This document shows, piece after piece, positions 1 through 6,826 of a stretch of 32,384 nucleotides of DNA. Source of the DNA: Flavobacteriales bacterium (GTDB lineage: Bacteria; Bacteroidota; Bacteroidia; Flavobacteriales_D; Sanyastnellaceae). Every line of letters begins with the position of its first letter. The stretch's first letter is position 1. The position numbers were made by a program, and so were the translations under genes. A model generated the notes under the pieces. It worked only from the letters and a program-made list of their open reading frames with translations. It had not been told where the DNA came from and did no database searches. The DNA lies in NCBI GenBank assembly GCA_947464415.1, contig CANHWU010000012.1, positions 1-32,384 of the forward strand. Direction: 5' to 3'.

Positions 1-179
1 CTTCCGACCTTCTGGGATTGCAACAAATACTGATGGAGACAAAAGCGGTAGCATTTGCTCAGCAGTCGATGATTCGATATGCGGATCAAGCAAAAAATGT
101 ATTATCGAGTTTTCCTGAGAGCGAGGTAAGTAATGCATTTCAACAATTGGTAGACTTTACGATTCAAAGAAGCAAATGA
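1..179 (+). CDS. polyprenyl diphosphate synthase family protein, C-terminal fragment
   Basis: Only the last 58 codons lie in the window; the reading frame starts at base 3 and ends at a TGA at 177-179. The fragment contains YADQAKNVLSSFPESE followed by a short helix ending in QRSK. This matches the closing helices of Bacteroidota trans-prenyltransferases (IspA/IspB type), which usually read 'Y..KA...L..FP.SEA...L..LV.Y...R'. These enzymes condense isopentenyl diphosphate onto allylic primers to make the long side chains of quinones and related lipids. The Asp-rich catalytic motifs would lie upstream of the window, so chain length and substrate cannot be judged. Its stop overlaps the ATG of the next gene (ATGA at 176-179), implying one transcript and translational coupling. 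The identification rests on a short stretch recalled from the family. Confidence 0.7.
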   Translation, partial: SDLLGLQQILMETKAVAFAQQSMIRYADQAKNVLSSFPESEVSNAFQQLVDFTIQRSK

Positions 180-616
180 GAATTTTATATTTTTTACCTT
201 TTATTGTTTTGGCTGCTTGTCAAAACAAGCCTAAGGAAAGGGTATTATCCACCTATGGTGACGGCAAACCGATGATGATTGTGGTGGAAGACCCAAAGAC
301 AGGCGCGAAGCTGCAAGAAAAGACTTTTTACAATAATGAGCAGGTACATACGGATATATTATACCAAGACAATAAGAGGAATGGTACTTGCCGATCTTAT
401 TACAAAGATGGAAAGCCGTTCAGCTTGCACACCTATCAAGTAGGAGTTTTAAATGGTCCTTATCAATTGTGGTATGAGAATGGGCAAATGAGAATAGATG
501 GATTCTATAAAGACAATGAAAAAGCGGGAATTTGGAAAAGTTATAACCAAGACGGCTCAGTTTTCAAAATAGAGGATTTTAATTCAAAAGATTCTACTAT
601 TATTGTTTCACCATGA
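176..616 (+). CDS. MORN/YwqK-like repeat lipoprotein
   Basis: A 146-aa protein. The N-terminus (MRILYFLPFIVLAAC) is a lipoprotein signal peptide with the lipobox LAAC, so the mature protein should begin at Cys15 and be anchored in an envelope membrane. Residues ~70-130 hold about three repeats of the form 'NG.....Y.DGK' and 'GPYQLWYENGQMRIDG', the MORN-like repeat of the YwqK family. Database entries often label that family 'antitoxin', but no toxin partner is visible here. Such repeats form beta hairpins and are usually thought to be binding modules. The gene overlaps its neighbours by ATGA on both sides (176-179 and 613-616), placing it in an operon between a polyprenyl synthase and a peptidoglycan hydrolase. 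An envelope role is inferred; the biochemical function is unknown. Confidence 0.8.
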   Translation: MRILYFLPFIVLAACQNKPKERVLSTYGDGKPMMIVVEDPKTGAKLQEKTFYNNEQVHTDILYQDNKRNGTCRSYYKDGKPFSLHTYQVGVLNGPYQLWYENGQMRIDGFYKDNEKAGIWKSYNQDGSVFKIEDFNSKDSTIIVSP

Positions 617-1170
617 AGCATCTCTTGTATTTATTTCTATTGATTTCCACAACAGTGTTGTCTCAAAAGTCAACAGAGTTGTACATTGATAAGTGGAAAG
701 AGGAGTGCATTCTTCAGATGCAAGAGCATGGTATACCCGCCAGTATAACAATGGCGCAAGGTATTTTAGAGTCAGGAAGTGGCACCTCTGATTTGGCGAT
801 GAAGGCCAACAATCATTTTGGAATTAAGTGCGGATCTGAATGGGAGGGTAAAAAATTCTTCAAGGACGATGATCGTAAAAACGAGTGTTTTAGGGTTTAT
901 TCCAACGCAAAGGCCTCTTTTGAGGATCATAGTTTATTTTTGAAGAAATCTCGTTATGCCTCTCTTTTCGAATTGTCTCCCACGGATTACAAAGGTTGGG
1001 CCAACGGACTAAAGAAATGTGGTTACGCCACTAACCCAAAATATCCTCAGCTATTGATTGAGCTGATTGAAAAACACAGGCTTTACGAGCTAGACAAAGG
1101 AAATCAGGCGGTATCGCAGGACATTAAAAAAAAAATAGCCGACCTGTCCTCCTTAGAGACCATCGAATAA
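613..1170 (+). CDS. glucosaminidase (peptidoglycan hydrolase), N-terminal reading frame ending after a frameshift
   Basis: Residues 1-17 form a signal peptide ending near VLSQ. Residues ~22-160 are a glucosaminidase domain of the FlgJ/LytG type, which cleaves the glycan backbone of peptidoglycan. Typical motifs are ITMAQGILESGSGTS, with the likely catalytic acid Glu53, then NNHFGIKC and a Tyr-containing KKSRYASLF segment. The frame stops at 1170 after 185 aa. The tail after the A10 run (bases 1126-1135, codons ATT AAA AAA AAA ATA) has no family resemblance. In the -1 frame the sequence continues as a LysM region to 1496, and Bacteroidota homologues normally carry C-terminal LysM repeats. The full product would be about 294 aa. 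The enzyme domain itself is intact. Whether the frameshift is real, programmed or a sequencing error cannot be told from this sequence. Confidence 0.85.
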   Translation: MKHLLYLFLLISTTVLSQKSTELYIDKWKEECILQMQEHGIPASITMAQGILESGSGTSDLAMKANNHFGIKCGSEWEGKKFFKDDDRKNECFRVYSNAKASFEDHSLFLKKSRYASLFELSPTDYKGWANGLKKCGYATNPKYPQLLIELIEKHRLYELDKGNQAVSQDIKKKIADLSSLETIE

Positions 1171-1496
1171 AATATATCATTGCAGAAGAGGGGGACACTC
1201 CTGAAGGCATTACCAAGGAGTTTAATTTAGGCCCTTGGGAAATCAAAAAGTACAATGATCTAAAGGTACAATCCTGGAAAAAGGGAGATTTTGTTTATCT
1301 CCAACCCAAGAAAGGAAGTGGGGAGAAAAAGGAGATAAAGGTGGAGCACAACATTACGCTGTGGCAAATTTCACAAGATCAATGCGTCAAGTTGAAACAT
1401 CTCGCCAAATGGAATAAAGTGGCCCCCGATGCCTTGATATCAAAAGGAACTGTGATTTATCTGAGAAAGAAAAAAGGTCACCGAGGTGACCTTTGA
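1128..1496 (+). pseudogene. LysM-domain half of the glucosaminidase gene, in the -1 frame
   Basis: Directly after the A10 run, the frame one base back is open from 1128 to a TGA at 1494-1496. It first encodes a linker reading SRPVLLRDHRIKYIIAEEGD and then two LysM-like units. The first contains EEGDTPEGITKEFNL, PWEIKKYNDL and KGDFVYLQP. The second contains VEHNITLWQIS, LKHLAKWNKV and KGTVIYLRKKKG. LysM domains bind N-acetylglucosamine polymers and would anchor the hydrolase to peptidoglycan. This frame has no ATG; an internal GTG precedes only the second LysM. Expression therefore probably needs a frameshift: either -1 ribosomal slippage on the A run, or addition of one A by the polymerase. 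Reading one more A at 1126-1135 fuses the two halves exactly. The last codons also form the stem of a terminator for the opposite strand. Confidence 0.8.
1470..1494 (-). terminator. Rho-independent terminator of tRNA-Gln
   Basis: A perfect 10-bp inverted repeat, AAAGGTCACC (1473-1482) and GGTGACCTTT (1485-1494), has a two-base spacer. Read on the minus strand the stem is followed by six T, starting 7 bases downstream of the tRNA-Gln 3' end. The stem is built from the last codons of the LysM reading frame on the plus strand, so the two convergent genes share this DNA. On the plus strand the trailing T run is short, so termination there would be weaker. Confidence 0.75.
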
Positions 1497-1500
1497 ATCG

Positions 1501-1571
1501 TTGCCCGAACTGGATTCGAACCAATACAAGCAGAATCAAAATCTGCTGTCCTGCCATTAGACGATCGGGCA
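1501..1571 (-). tRNA. tRNA-Gln (anticodon TTG)
   Basis: Read on the minus strand, the 71 bases fold as a complete cloverleaf. The acceptor stem is TGCCCGA with TCGGGCA, followed by discriminator A. The D arm is GTCT-AATGGCA-GGAC. The anticodon arm is GCAGA-TTTTGAT-TCTGC, whose loop places TTG at positions 34-36 and so reads CAA glutamine codons. The T arm is ATTGG-TTCGAAT-CCAGT. CCA is not encoded (the next bases read CGA) and would be added by the CCA-adding enzyme. It stands alone, with its own promoter and terminator, between the LysM reading frame and the divergent aldehyde dehydrogenase gene. Confidence 0.95.
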
Positions 1572-1579
1572 AAGCGAGG

Positions 1580-1611
1580 CAAAAATAATACGTTTTTACT
1601 AAACAATGCAA
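1580..1611 (-). promoter_or_regulatory. promoter of tRNA-Gln
   Basis: The minus strand has TATTTTTG at 1587-1580, a perfect Bacteroidota -7 element (TAnnTTTG), 8 bases before the mature tRNA 5' end. Candidate -33 TTG triplets lie at 1606-1604 (16-base spacer) and 1611-1609 (21-base spacer). The position fits transcription starting within a few bases of the tRNA 5' end. It is read only from consensus and spacing. Confidence 0.5.
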
Positions 1612-1628
1612 TTCTTTTGTGAAATAGA

Positions 1629-1636
1629 TACTTTTG
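1629..1636 (+). promoter_or_regulatory. -7 promoter element of the aldehyde dehydrogenase gene
   Basis: TACTTTTG is an exact match to the Bacteroidota -7 consensus TAnnTTTG and ends 12 bases before the GTG start at 1649. No good -33 TTG is seen at the usual distance. The predicted mRNA leader would be only about 6 nt. It is divergent from the tRNA-Gln promoter, with about 40 bases between the two -7 elements. Confidence 0.45.
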
Positions 1637-1648
1637 TAAGAAAAAAAA

Positions 1649-3097
1649 GTGATTACGCTCTACAATTATATCAATGGGACGCTCGTCTCTGCGCGCTCCG
1701 GTGAATCTATTTCGAATGTATCTCCTAGAGATGGTAAGGTTTTTTCTTTGATTCCCGATTCTGATCACCACGATGTGGAAGTAGCGGTGGAGGCGGCACA
1801 GGCAGCTTTTCCCACATGGAAGAAAACAAGCGCTGAGGATCGCTGTAAAATACTCACGAGAATAGCGGACTTGATTGCAGTGCATCAAGAGAAGTTGGTG
1901 CACGCGGAATCATTAGACAACGGAAAGCCCCTTTCTGTCTCAAGTCATGTGGATATTCCAAGGGCGGAGAGTAATATGCGCTTTTTTGCCTCGGGAGCTC
2001 AGCATTTTGCGAGTGAGAGCCATGTGATGGAGAATGGAACCGTAAATTACACGTATCGAAAGCCAATAGGGGTGGTGGGATGTATTTCTCCTTGGAATCT
2101 TCCCTTGTACTTGTTTACTTGGAAGATTGCTCCGGCGCTGGCGGCGGGCAACTGCGTGGTGGCCAAACCCTCAGAAATTACACCTTACACCGCCTTTTTG
2201 TTTTCGGAAATTTGTATCGAGGCCGGTCTTCCAGCAGGTGTATTGAATATTGTGCATGGTACAGGACCTAAAGTGGGTGAGGCCATGGTGAATCATCCTG
2301 CCATCAAGGCAATCAGCTTTACTGGCGGCACTGCAACGGGAAAAAGAATTGCCTCCATTTTGGCCCCACAATTTAAAAAAATGTCTCTCGAATTGGGAGG
2401 AAAGAACGCTACCATAGTCTTTGAGGATGTCGATTTGGAAAAGACAGCATCGGCTGTCTCTCGGGCCGCCTTTGCCAATCAAGGTCAGATTTGTCTTTGC
2501 GGTTCTCGCATTTTTGTGCAAAGAGGCATTTATGAGGCATTCAAGCGCATGTTGGTAGAGAAAGTGAGCAAAATGAAAGTAATGGATCCGATGCTACCAG
2601 AGAGTAAATTTGGTGCATTGGTGAGTGAAGCGCATTTAGAAAAAGTATTGTCTTATATTACCACCGCCAAGGAGGAAGGAGGAACTGTTTTATGTGGGGG
2701 TCAATCTCCCGAAATGCCAGAGGAGTTAAGGGGAGGTTTCTATTTACTCCCTACTTTAATAGAAGGTCTTTCTCCAAGTTGCCGGACCAATCAAGAGGAG
2801 ATTTTTGGACCCGTGGCCACTTTGATTCCTTTTGATACAGAGGAGGAAGTAATACAATACGCCAATGGGACAGTGTACGGCTTGGCGGCGTCTCTCTGGA
2901 CAAAGGATGTTTCCAGAGCACACAGAGTGGCCCATCAGTTGGAAACGGGTATTTGCTGGATCAACACCTGGCTCAACCGCGATTTGAGAACCCCTTTTGG
3001 CGGAGTAAAACAATCTGGCTTAGGCAGAGAAGGCGGATGGGAAGCCTTCCGATTTTTCACAGAACCGCAGAATATCTGCATTGATCCCTCTCATTGA
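1649..3097 (+). CDS. aldehyde dehydrogenase, ALDH8A1 / 2-aminomuconate semialdehyde dehydrogenase type
   Basis: A 482-aa NAD(P)-dependent aldehyde dehydrogenase of normal family length. The cofactor and active-site landmarks are all present: ISPWNLPL with Asn150, KPSE with Lys173, ISFTGGTATGK, LELGGKN with Glu248, NQGQICLC with nucleophile Cys282, and EEIFGPV. The whole chain follows vertebrate ALDH8A1 and bacterial 2-aminomuconate semialdehyde dehydrogenases closely, for example PIGVVGCISPWNLPLYLFTWK, FANQGQICLCGSRIFVQ and the TPFGGVKQSGLGREG end. That family oxidises 2-aminomuconic semialdehyde in kynurenine (tryptophan) breakdown. No other kynurenine gene is in the window, so the substrate is an inference from similarity. 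The start is GTG at 1649, supported by the -7 element just upstream and by the NYINGTLV motif that normally sits near the N-terminus. A small unknown gene follows after one base. Confidence 0.92.
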   Translation: MITLYNYINGTLVSARSGESISNVSPRDGKVFSLIPDSDHHDVEVAVEAAQAAFPTWKKTSAEDRCKILTRIADLIAVHQEKLVHAESLDNGKPLSVSSHVDIPRAESNMRFFASGAQHFASESHVMENGTVNYTYRKPIGVVGCISPWNLPLYLFTWKIAPALAAGNCVVAKPSEITPYTAFLFSEICIEAGLPAGVLNIVHGTGPKVGEAMVNHPAIKAISFTGGTATGKRIASILAPQFKKMSLELGGKNATIVFEDVDLEKTASAVSRAAFANQGQICLCGSRIFVQRGIYEAFKRMLVEKVSKMKVMDPMLPESKFGALVSEAHLEKVLSYITTAKEEGGTVLCGGQSPEMPEELRGGFYLLPTLIEGLSPSCRTNQEEIFGPVATLIPFDTEEEVIQYANGTVYGLAASLWTKDVSRAHRVAHQLETGICWINTWLNRDLRTPFGGVKQSGLGREGGWEAFRFFTEPQNICIDPSH

Positions 3098-3098
3098 T

Positions 3099-3347
3099 AT
3101 GGCGAAGCAAGTCAACGGGAATCGGTATCTCAACAAAATTGAAGCCCTCAATGAGCTGGAGCAAATGCGAAAGAACAAAGTTCCTTTGCGTGGTATTGAG
3201 TTATTTGCAGAGGAAAATAGCGAAATGACGAGCCATTATGAAAAGTCTATTTGGTTTAAAACACAACGGCTTTGTTACAGCCAAGGCAAGGGTTTTTTAC
3301 AGAAACAAATGATTGCACAATGGCAGTGGGCTGAGTTTAAATTGTGA
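3099..3347 (+). CDS. small hypothetical protein downstream of the aldehyde dehydrogenase
   Basis: An 82-aa protein starting MAKQVNGNRYLNKIEAL. The ATG at 3099 follows the preceding TGA by one base; a longer version from 3081 would overlap the dehydrogenase and add MIPLID, which is less likely. The protein is charged, with no signal peptide or membrane segment, and predicted largely helical in its first half (KIEALNELEQMRKNK). The second half is rich in aromatic and Gln residues (SIWFKTQRLCYSQ, QWQWAEF). I do not recognise the family. Tight spacing suggests co-transcription with the dehydrogenase. The amino-acid composition looks like a real gene rather than a chance frame, but support is limited. 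Confidence 0.5.
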   Translation: MAKQVNGNRYLNKIEALNELEQMRKNKVPLRGIELFAEENSEMTSHYEKSIWFKTQRLCYSQGKGFLQKQMIAQWQWAEFKL

Positions 3348-3365
3348 AAATCTGTTAGCGTCTTT

Positions 3366-3394
3366 TTGTGCGAAGATCTTTTGCCCTATCTTTA
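3366..3394 (+). promoter_or_regulatory. candidate promoter of the DUF4175 gene
   Basis: TTG at 3366-3368 is followed after 18 bases by TATCTTTA at 3387-3394, which fits the Bacteroidota -33/-7 pattern except for the last base. The ATG at 3407 is 12 bases further on, so the leader would be very short. Confidence 0.4.
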
Positions 3395-3406
3395 TGAGTT
3401 GAAGAT

Positions 3407-6400
3407 ATGGCAGCAGCGGAAAGTAAAATTTTAGTAGAAAAATTGGATCTTTTTATTCGGAAGTATTACAAAAACCGAATGATCAAGGGATTGCTGTACA
3501 CCATCGCCCTCTGTGTTTCTATGTTTTTGTTGGTGGTGCTTCTAGAGTATATCGGGCGATTTAGCTCTGTTGTAAGAGGTTTTTTATTGCTTCTCTTTGC
3601 CGCAACCACCATTGCCACCTTGGTATATTATATCATTTTACCAGGAATGAAATGGATGAAGCTAGGCGCTACTATTTCTAACGAGGAAGCGGCGCTCATT
3701 ATCGGAAACCATTTTAGTGAAATCAAAGACAAGCTTTTAAATACGCTTCAATTACAGCAAGCCTCGCGTAAAGAGAACAATGAGCTCTTATTAGCGGCGA
3801 TTGCACAAAAACAAAAAGAGTTGTCTCCTATTCGTTTTCAAAACGCCGTAAATTACAGAGAGAATCGCAAGTATTTGAAATTTGCGATACCTCCATTGGC
3901 AGTATTGATAGTGCTTTTGTTTGCGGCCCCTTCCACCATTACCCGCCCATCTAAAAGAATCATTCAATTTACCCAAGCAGAGGAAGCCCCCTTTGAGTTT
4001 ATCGTAGCGTCTAATCTCGCTATTCCGCAAAATCAGGATGCCGTTATCGACCTAACTCTGAAAGGAACAGAAATCCCGGAGCGGATTTTCTTGGTGAAAG
4101 ACGGGCAAAAGATTTTATTGGAAAAACAGGATCTATTGCACCATCAAATCATGATTCCGCACGTGAGCGAGTCGTTTGATTTTCAGTTTCTAGGTGGCGA
4201 TTTTCAAAGCCAAGTCTTTCATTTATCCGTGATTCCCCAACCTAAAATGAGCGCTTTGTCTGCACGAGTGGTGTATCCAAAGTACTTGAAAAAAGAGGAA
4301 GAGACCCTGAATCAAGTGGGCGATTTAAACGTACCAGAAGGCACATTGATAGAGTGGTTTTTTACGTGCTCTAATGCCCAACAATTGGCGATTCAAGTGG
4401 GGAGTGATCTTCAGCAGGTGGTACTGAATGACAACGAAGGTTCTTATCAAGTACAGGCATTACAATCCTTCCCGATCAGCATTATTCCTCAATCTTCACA
4501 GGCCAAGAGTCCGGATTCGTTGAGTTATTTTGTAAATGTTATCCCCGATCAATATCCCACCATTACCTTGATTGATAAGATTGACTCCACCTCGGTGAGT
4601 CAACATTTATTGACGGGAGATATTCAGGATGATTATGGCATCACTGCCCTTTATTTTTACTCTAAAATTCCTGGACAGAAGTGGGAAAAAAAGAAACTCA
4701 ATGTGGCTGAAAACGCAACATCGGATATCTATTATTTACCATGGGATGTGAGTCAGTTCACTTTAAATCCAGGTGATACTTTACAGTATTACTTGGAGGT
4801 ATGGGATAACGATGGGGTGCACGGATCAAAGTCCACCAAGACGGCAGTTCAGCAATTTATTTTGCCTTCATTGGAGGAGCTGGAGGAGCAGTCAGATGAG
4901 AAGAGAGATGATTTATTGGATGGATTGAGTCAGGCTCAAAAAGAGGCACAAAAAATACAGCAAGCTTTGAAGGATTTGGAAAAAAGATTGTTGGACAAAA
5001 AAGAAGCTGATTGGCAGGATAAAAAGAAGCTGGAAGATCTCCTTGAACGACAAAAGAAGCTTCAGGAAAAAATGGAGGAGCTACAAAAGGAGAATGCGGA
5101 GCATCAAAAGAGTCAAGAAAATCAAATGGAGCTTCCGGAAGAGTTGTTGGAGAAACAAAGGCAGCTTGAAAAACTGTTTGAACAGTTGATTGATCCCGAA
5201 ACCAAGAAGATGATGGAGGAGCTCAAGCAAATGATGGAGAAGGTGGATAAAAACCAGCTCCAACAAGAGATGGAAAAGCTCAGAACCAATGAGGAGGATT
5301 TGGAGAAAGAGCTAGATAGAGCATTAGAGCAATTCAAGGAATTGGAAGTGGAGCAAAAAATGGAGAAGACCATTCAAGAACTGAAGGAATTGGCGGAAAA
5401 GCAAGAGCAATTGTCCAAAGATGCAGAGGAAGGAAAAAAGGATACTGAGCAATTGAAAAAAGAGCAGAATGAGTTGAACAAACAGTTCCAAGATGTCAAG
5501 GATGATTTGAAGAAATTAGAAGAGCTCAATAAGGAGTTAGAAGATCCAAAAGACCTACCCAATACAGAGGAGCTGCAAAAAGAAATTCAAGAGGAGCAGC
5601 AGAAGAGCGGTGAGGAGTTGCAAAAAAACAAGAAATCCAACGCCAGCAAAAATCAAAAGAAGGCCGCGGAGAAAATGGAACAAATGTCGCAGGAAATGGA
5701 AGCGTCCATGGATCAAGAGCAACAAGAGGAACACGAAGAGGATATGGCCGCGTTGAGACAGTTGTTGGAAAACTTAGTGACGTTGAGTTTTGATCAAGAA
5801 AAGTTGATGAATGATTTTGCGCGATTGAATACCACAGATCCCAACTATGACAAGTATGGTCAGCGACAGCGCAAGATCAATGATGACATGAAAATGGTAA
5901 AGGACTCGCTCTTTGCGTTGAGCAAAAGGGTTTCTCAGCTTTCAGCGTTCATCAATAAAGAAGTAGCGGAAGTGCAATCGCACATGGATGAGTCGCTCAA
6001 GTGGATTCCGGAGCGCCAGATCCCAGCGGCTCGATCCGAGCAGCAATTTGTGATGACAGGGCTCAATAATTTAGCGTTGATGTTAGACGAATCGTTGCAA
6101 CAAATGCAACAACAGCAACAGCAGCAACAACAACAAAAGAAACCAGGAAAAGGGAAGTGCAATAAGCCGGGGGGTAGTGGAAAAGGGAAGCCGAAACCTT
6201 CCGCTGGGCAGATGAAAAAGATGCAGGAATCTTTGTCCAAACAACTAGAACAATTGAAAAAAGAAGGGAAGAATCAAGGGCAGAGTAAATCAGGAAACAA
6301 TCCGCAATTGAGCAAGGAGTTGGCGGGTGCTGCGGCTAAACAAGCTGCTTTGAGGAAAATGATGGAGGATAAGGCAGGGGAACTTAATCAAGACGGATCT

Positions 6401-6733
6401 GGTGCAGGCAATGAAATGAAGCAGATTGCCAAAGAGATGGAACAAATTCAAAAGGATATCGTTAACAACAATATTTCAGAGGAAACTTTGAGAAGACAAC
6501 GCGATATATTGACGAGATTACTGAAAGCAGAGAATGCAGAAAGAACGCAAGGGGAGGATGATAAAAGAGAAAGCAAGGAGGGAGAGGAGTTCAATAATAC
6601 ACCACCCCCGGGTTTAGAGGAATACATGAAAAAGAAAACCAAGGAGGCGGAATTGCTGCAAACCATTCCTCCCCAGCTCAAGCCATATTATAAAAACAAG
6701 GCCAATCAATATTTAATGAACCAAACTCCATGA
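3407..6733 (+). CDS. DUF4175 family membrane-anchored coiled-coil protein
   Basis: An 1108-aa protein of a family largely confined to Bacteroidota. Residues ~28-78 hold two hydrophobic segments (YTIALCVSMFLLVVLLEYI, then GFLLLLFAATTIATLVYYII). A third lies at ~157-178 (KFAIPPLAVLIVLLFAAP). Residues ~180-480 look like beta-rich extracytoplasmic domains, with phrases such as PQPKMSALSARVVYPKYL and DDYGITALYFYSKIPG. From ~485 to ~780 there is a very long Glu/Lys/Gln coiled coil. A Q10 tract sits at ~901-910, next to a Gly/Lys/Pro-rich linker with a single Cys. The C-terminus contains the family phrase IPPQLKPYYKNKANQYL. The molecular function is unknown. I recall this gene being followed in the phylum by the ATPase gene found next here. 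Membrane position and an envelope-scaffold role are inferences. Confidence 0.85.
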   Translation: MAAAESKILVEKLDLFIRKYYKNRMIKGLLYTIALCVSMFLLVVLLEYIGRFSSVVRGFLLLLFAATTIATLVYYIILPGMKWMKLGATISNEEAALIIGNHFSEIKDKLLNTLQLQQASRKENNELLLAAIAQKQKELSPIRFQNAVNYRENRKYLKFAIPPLAVLIVLLFAAPSTITRPSKRIIQFTQAEEAPFEFIVASNLAIPQNQDAVIDLTLKGTEIPERIFLVKDGQKILLEKQDLLHHQIMIPHVSESFDFQFLGGDFQSQVFHLSVIPQPKMSALSARVVYPKYLKKEEETLNQVGDLNVPEGTLIEWFFTCSNAQQLAIQVGSDLQQVVLNDNEGSYQVQALQSFPISIIPQSSQAKSPDSLSYFVNVIPDQYPTITLIDKIDSTSVSQHLLTGDIQDDYGITALYFYSKIPGQKWEKKKLNVAENATSDIYYLPWDVSQFTLNPGDTLQYYLEVWDNDGVHGSKSTKTAVQQFILPSLEELEEQSDEKRDDLLDGLSQAQKEAQKIQQALKDLEKRLLDKKEADWQDKKKLEDLLERQKKLQEKMEELQKENAEHQKSQENQMELPEELLEKQRQLEKLFEQLIDPETKKMMEELKQMMEKVDKNQLQQEMEKLRTNEEDLEKELDRALEQFKELEVEQKMEKTIQELKELAEKQEQLSKDAEEGKKDTEQLKKEQNELNKQFQDVKDDLKKLEELNKELEDPKDLPNTEELQKEIQEEQQKSGEELQKNKKSNASKNQKKAAEKMEQMSQEMEASMDQEQQEEHEEDMAALRQLLENLVTLSFDQEKLMNDFARLNTTDPNYDKYGQRQRKINDDMKMVKDSLFALSKRVSQLSAFINKEVAEVQSHMDESLKWIPERQIPAARSEQQFVMTGLNNLALMLDESLQQMQQQQQQQQQQKKPGKGKCNKPGGSGKGKPKPSAGQMKKMQESLSKQLEQLKKEGKNQGQSKSGNNPQLSKELAGAAAKQAALRKMMEDKAGELNQDGSGAGNEMKQIAKEMEQIQKDIVNNNISEETLRRQRDILTRLLKAENAERTQGEDDKRESKEGEEFNNTPPPGLEEYMKKKTKEAELLQTIPPQLKPYYKNKANQYLMNQTP

Positions 6734-6769
6734 ACCGTTGTTTTATAGTGGAAATATGTTATTAATTAC

Positions 6770-6800
6770 TTGGTGAAAAGCTAGAATTGAATTACTTTTA
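6770..6800 (+). promoter_or_regulatory. weak candidate promoter of the RsbW-like gene
   Basis: TTG at 6770-6772 and TACTTTTA at 6793-6800 are separated by 20 bases, 26 bases before the ATG at 6827. The last base of the -7 element deviates from TAnnTTTG. It lies in the 93-base gap after the DUF4175 gene, so this gene may have its own promoter or be read through from upstream. Confidence 0.25.
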
Positions 6801-6826
6801 GCTTAATATTTGAACAATTATTGAAA

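Noticed and set aside
176-616. YwqK-type lipoprotein as the antitoxin of a toxin-antitoxin pair
   Set aside because: No toxin gene is adjacent, and the signal peptide and lipobox place the protein in the envelope, so the antitoxin label is not supported here.
1478-1903. Minus-strand open frame running through tRNA-Gln and into the aldehyde dehydrogenase
   Set aside because: It translates the tRNA and the antisense of a well-conserved enzyme, so it is not a gene.
5122-5562. Long open frames on the minus strand inside the DUF4175 gene
   Set aside because: They are Ser/Leu/Phe-rich antisense shadows of a Glu/Lys/Gln coiled coil and have no start context or family resemblance.
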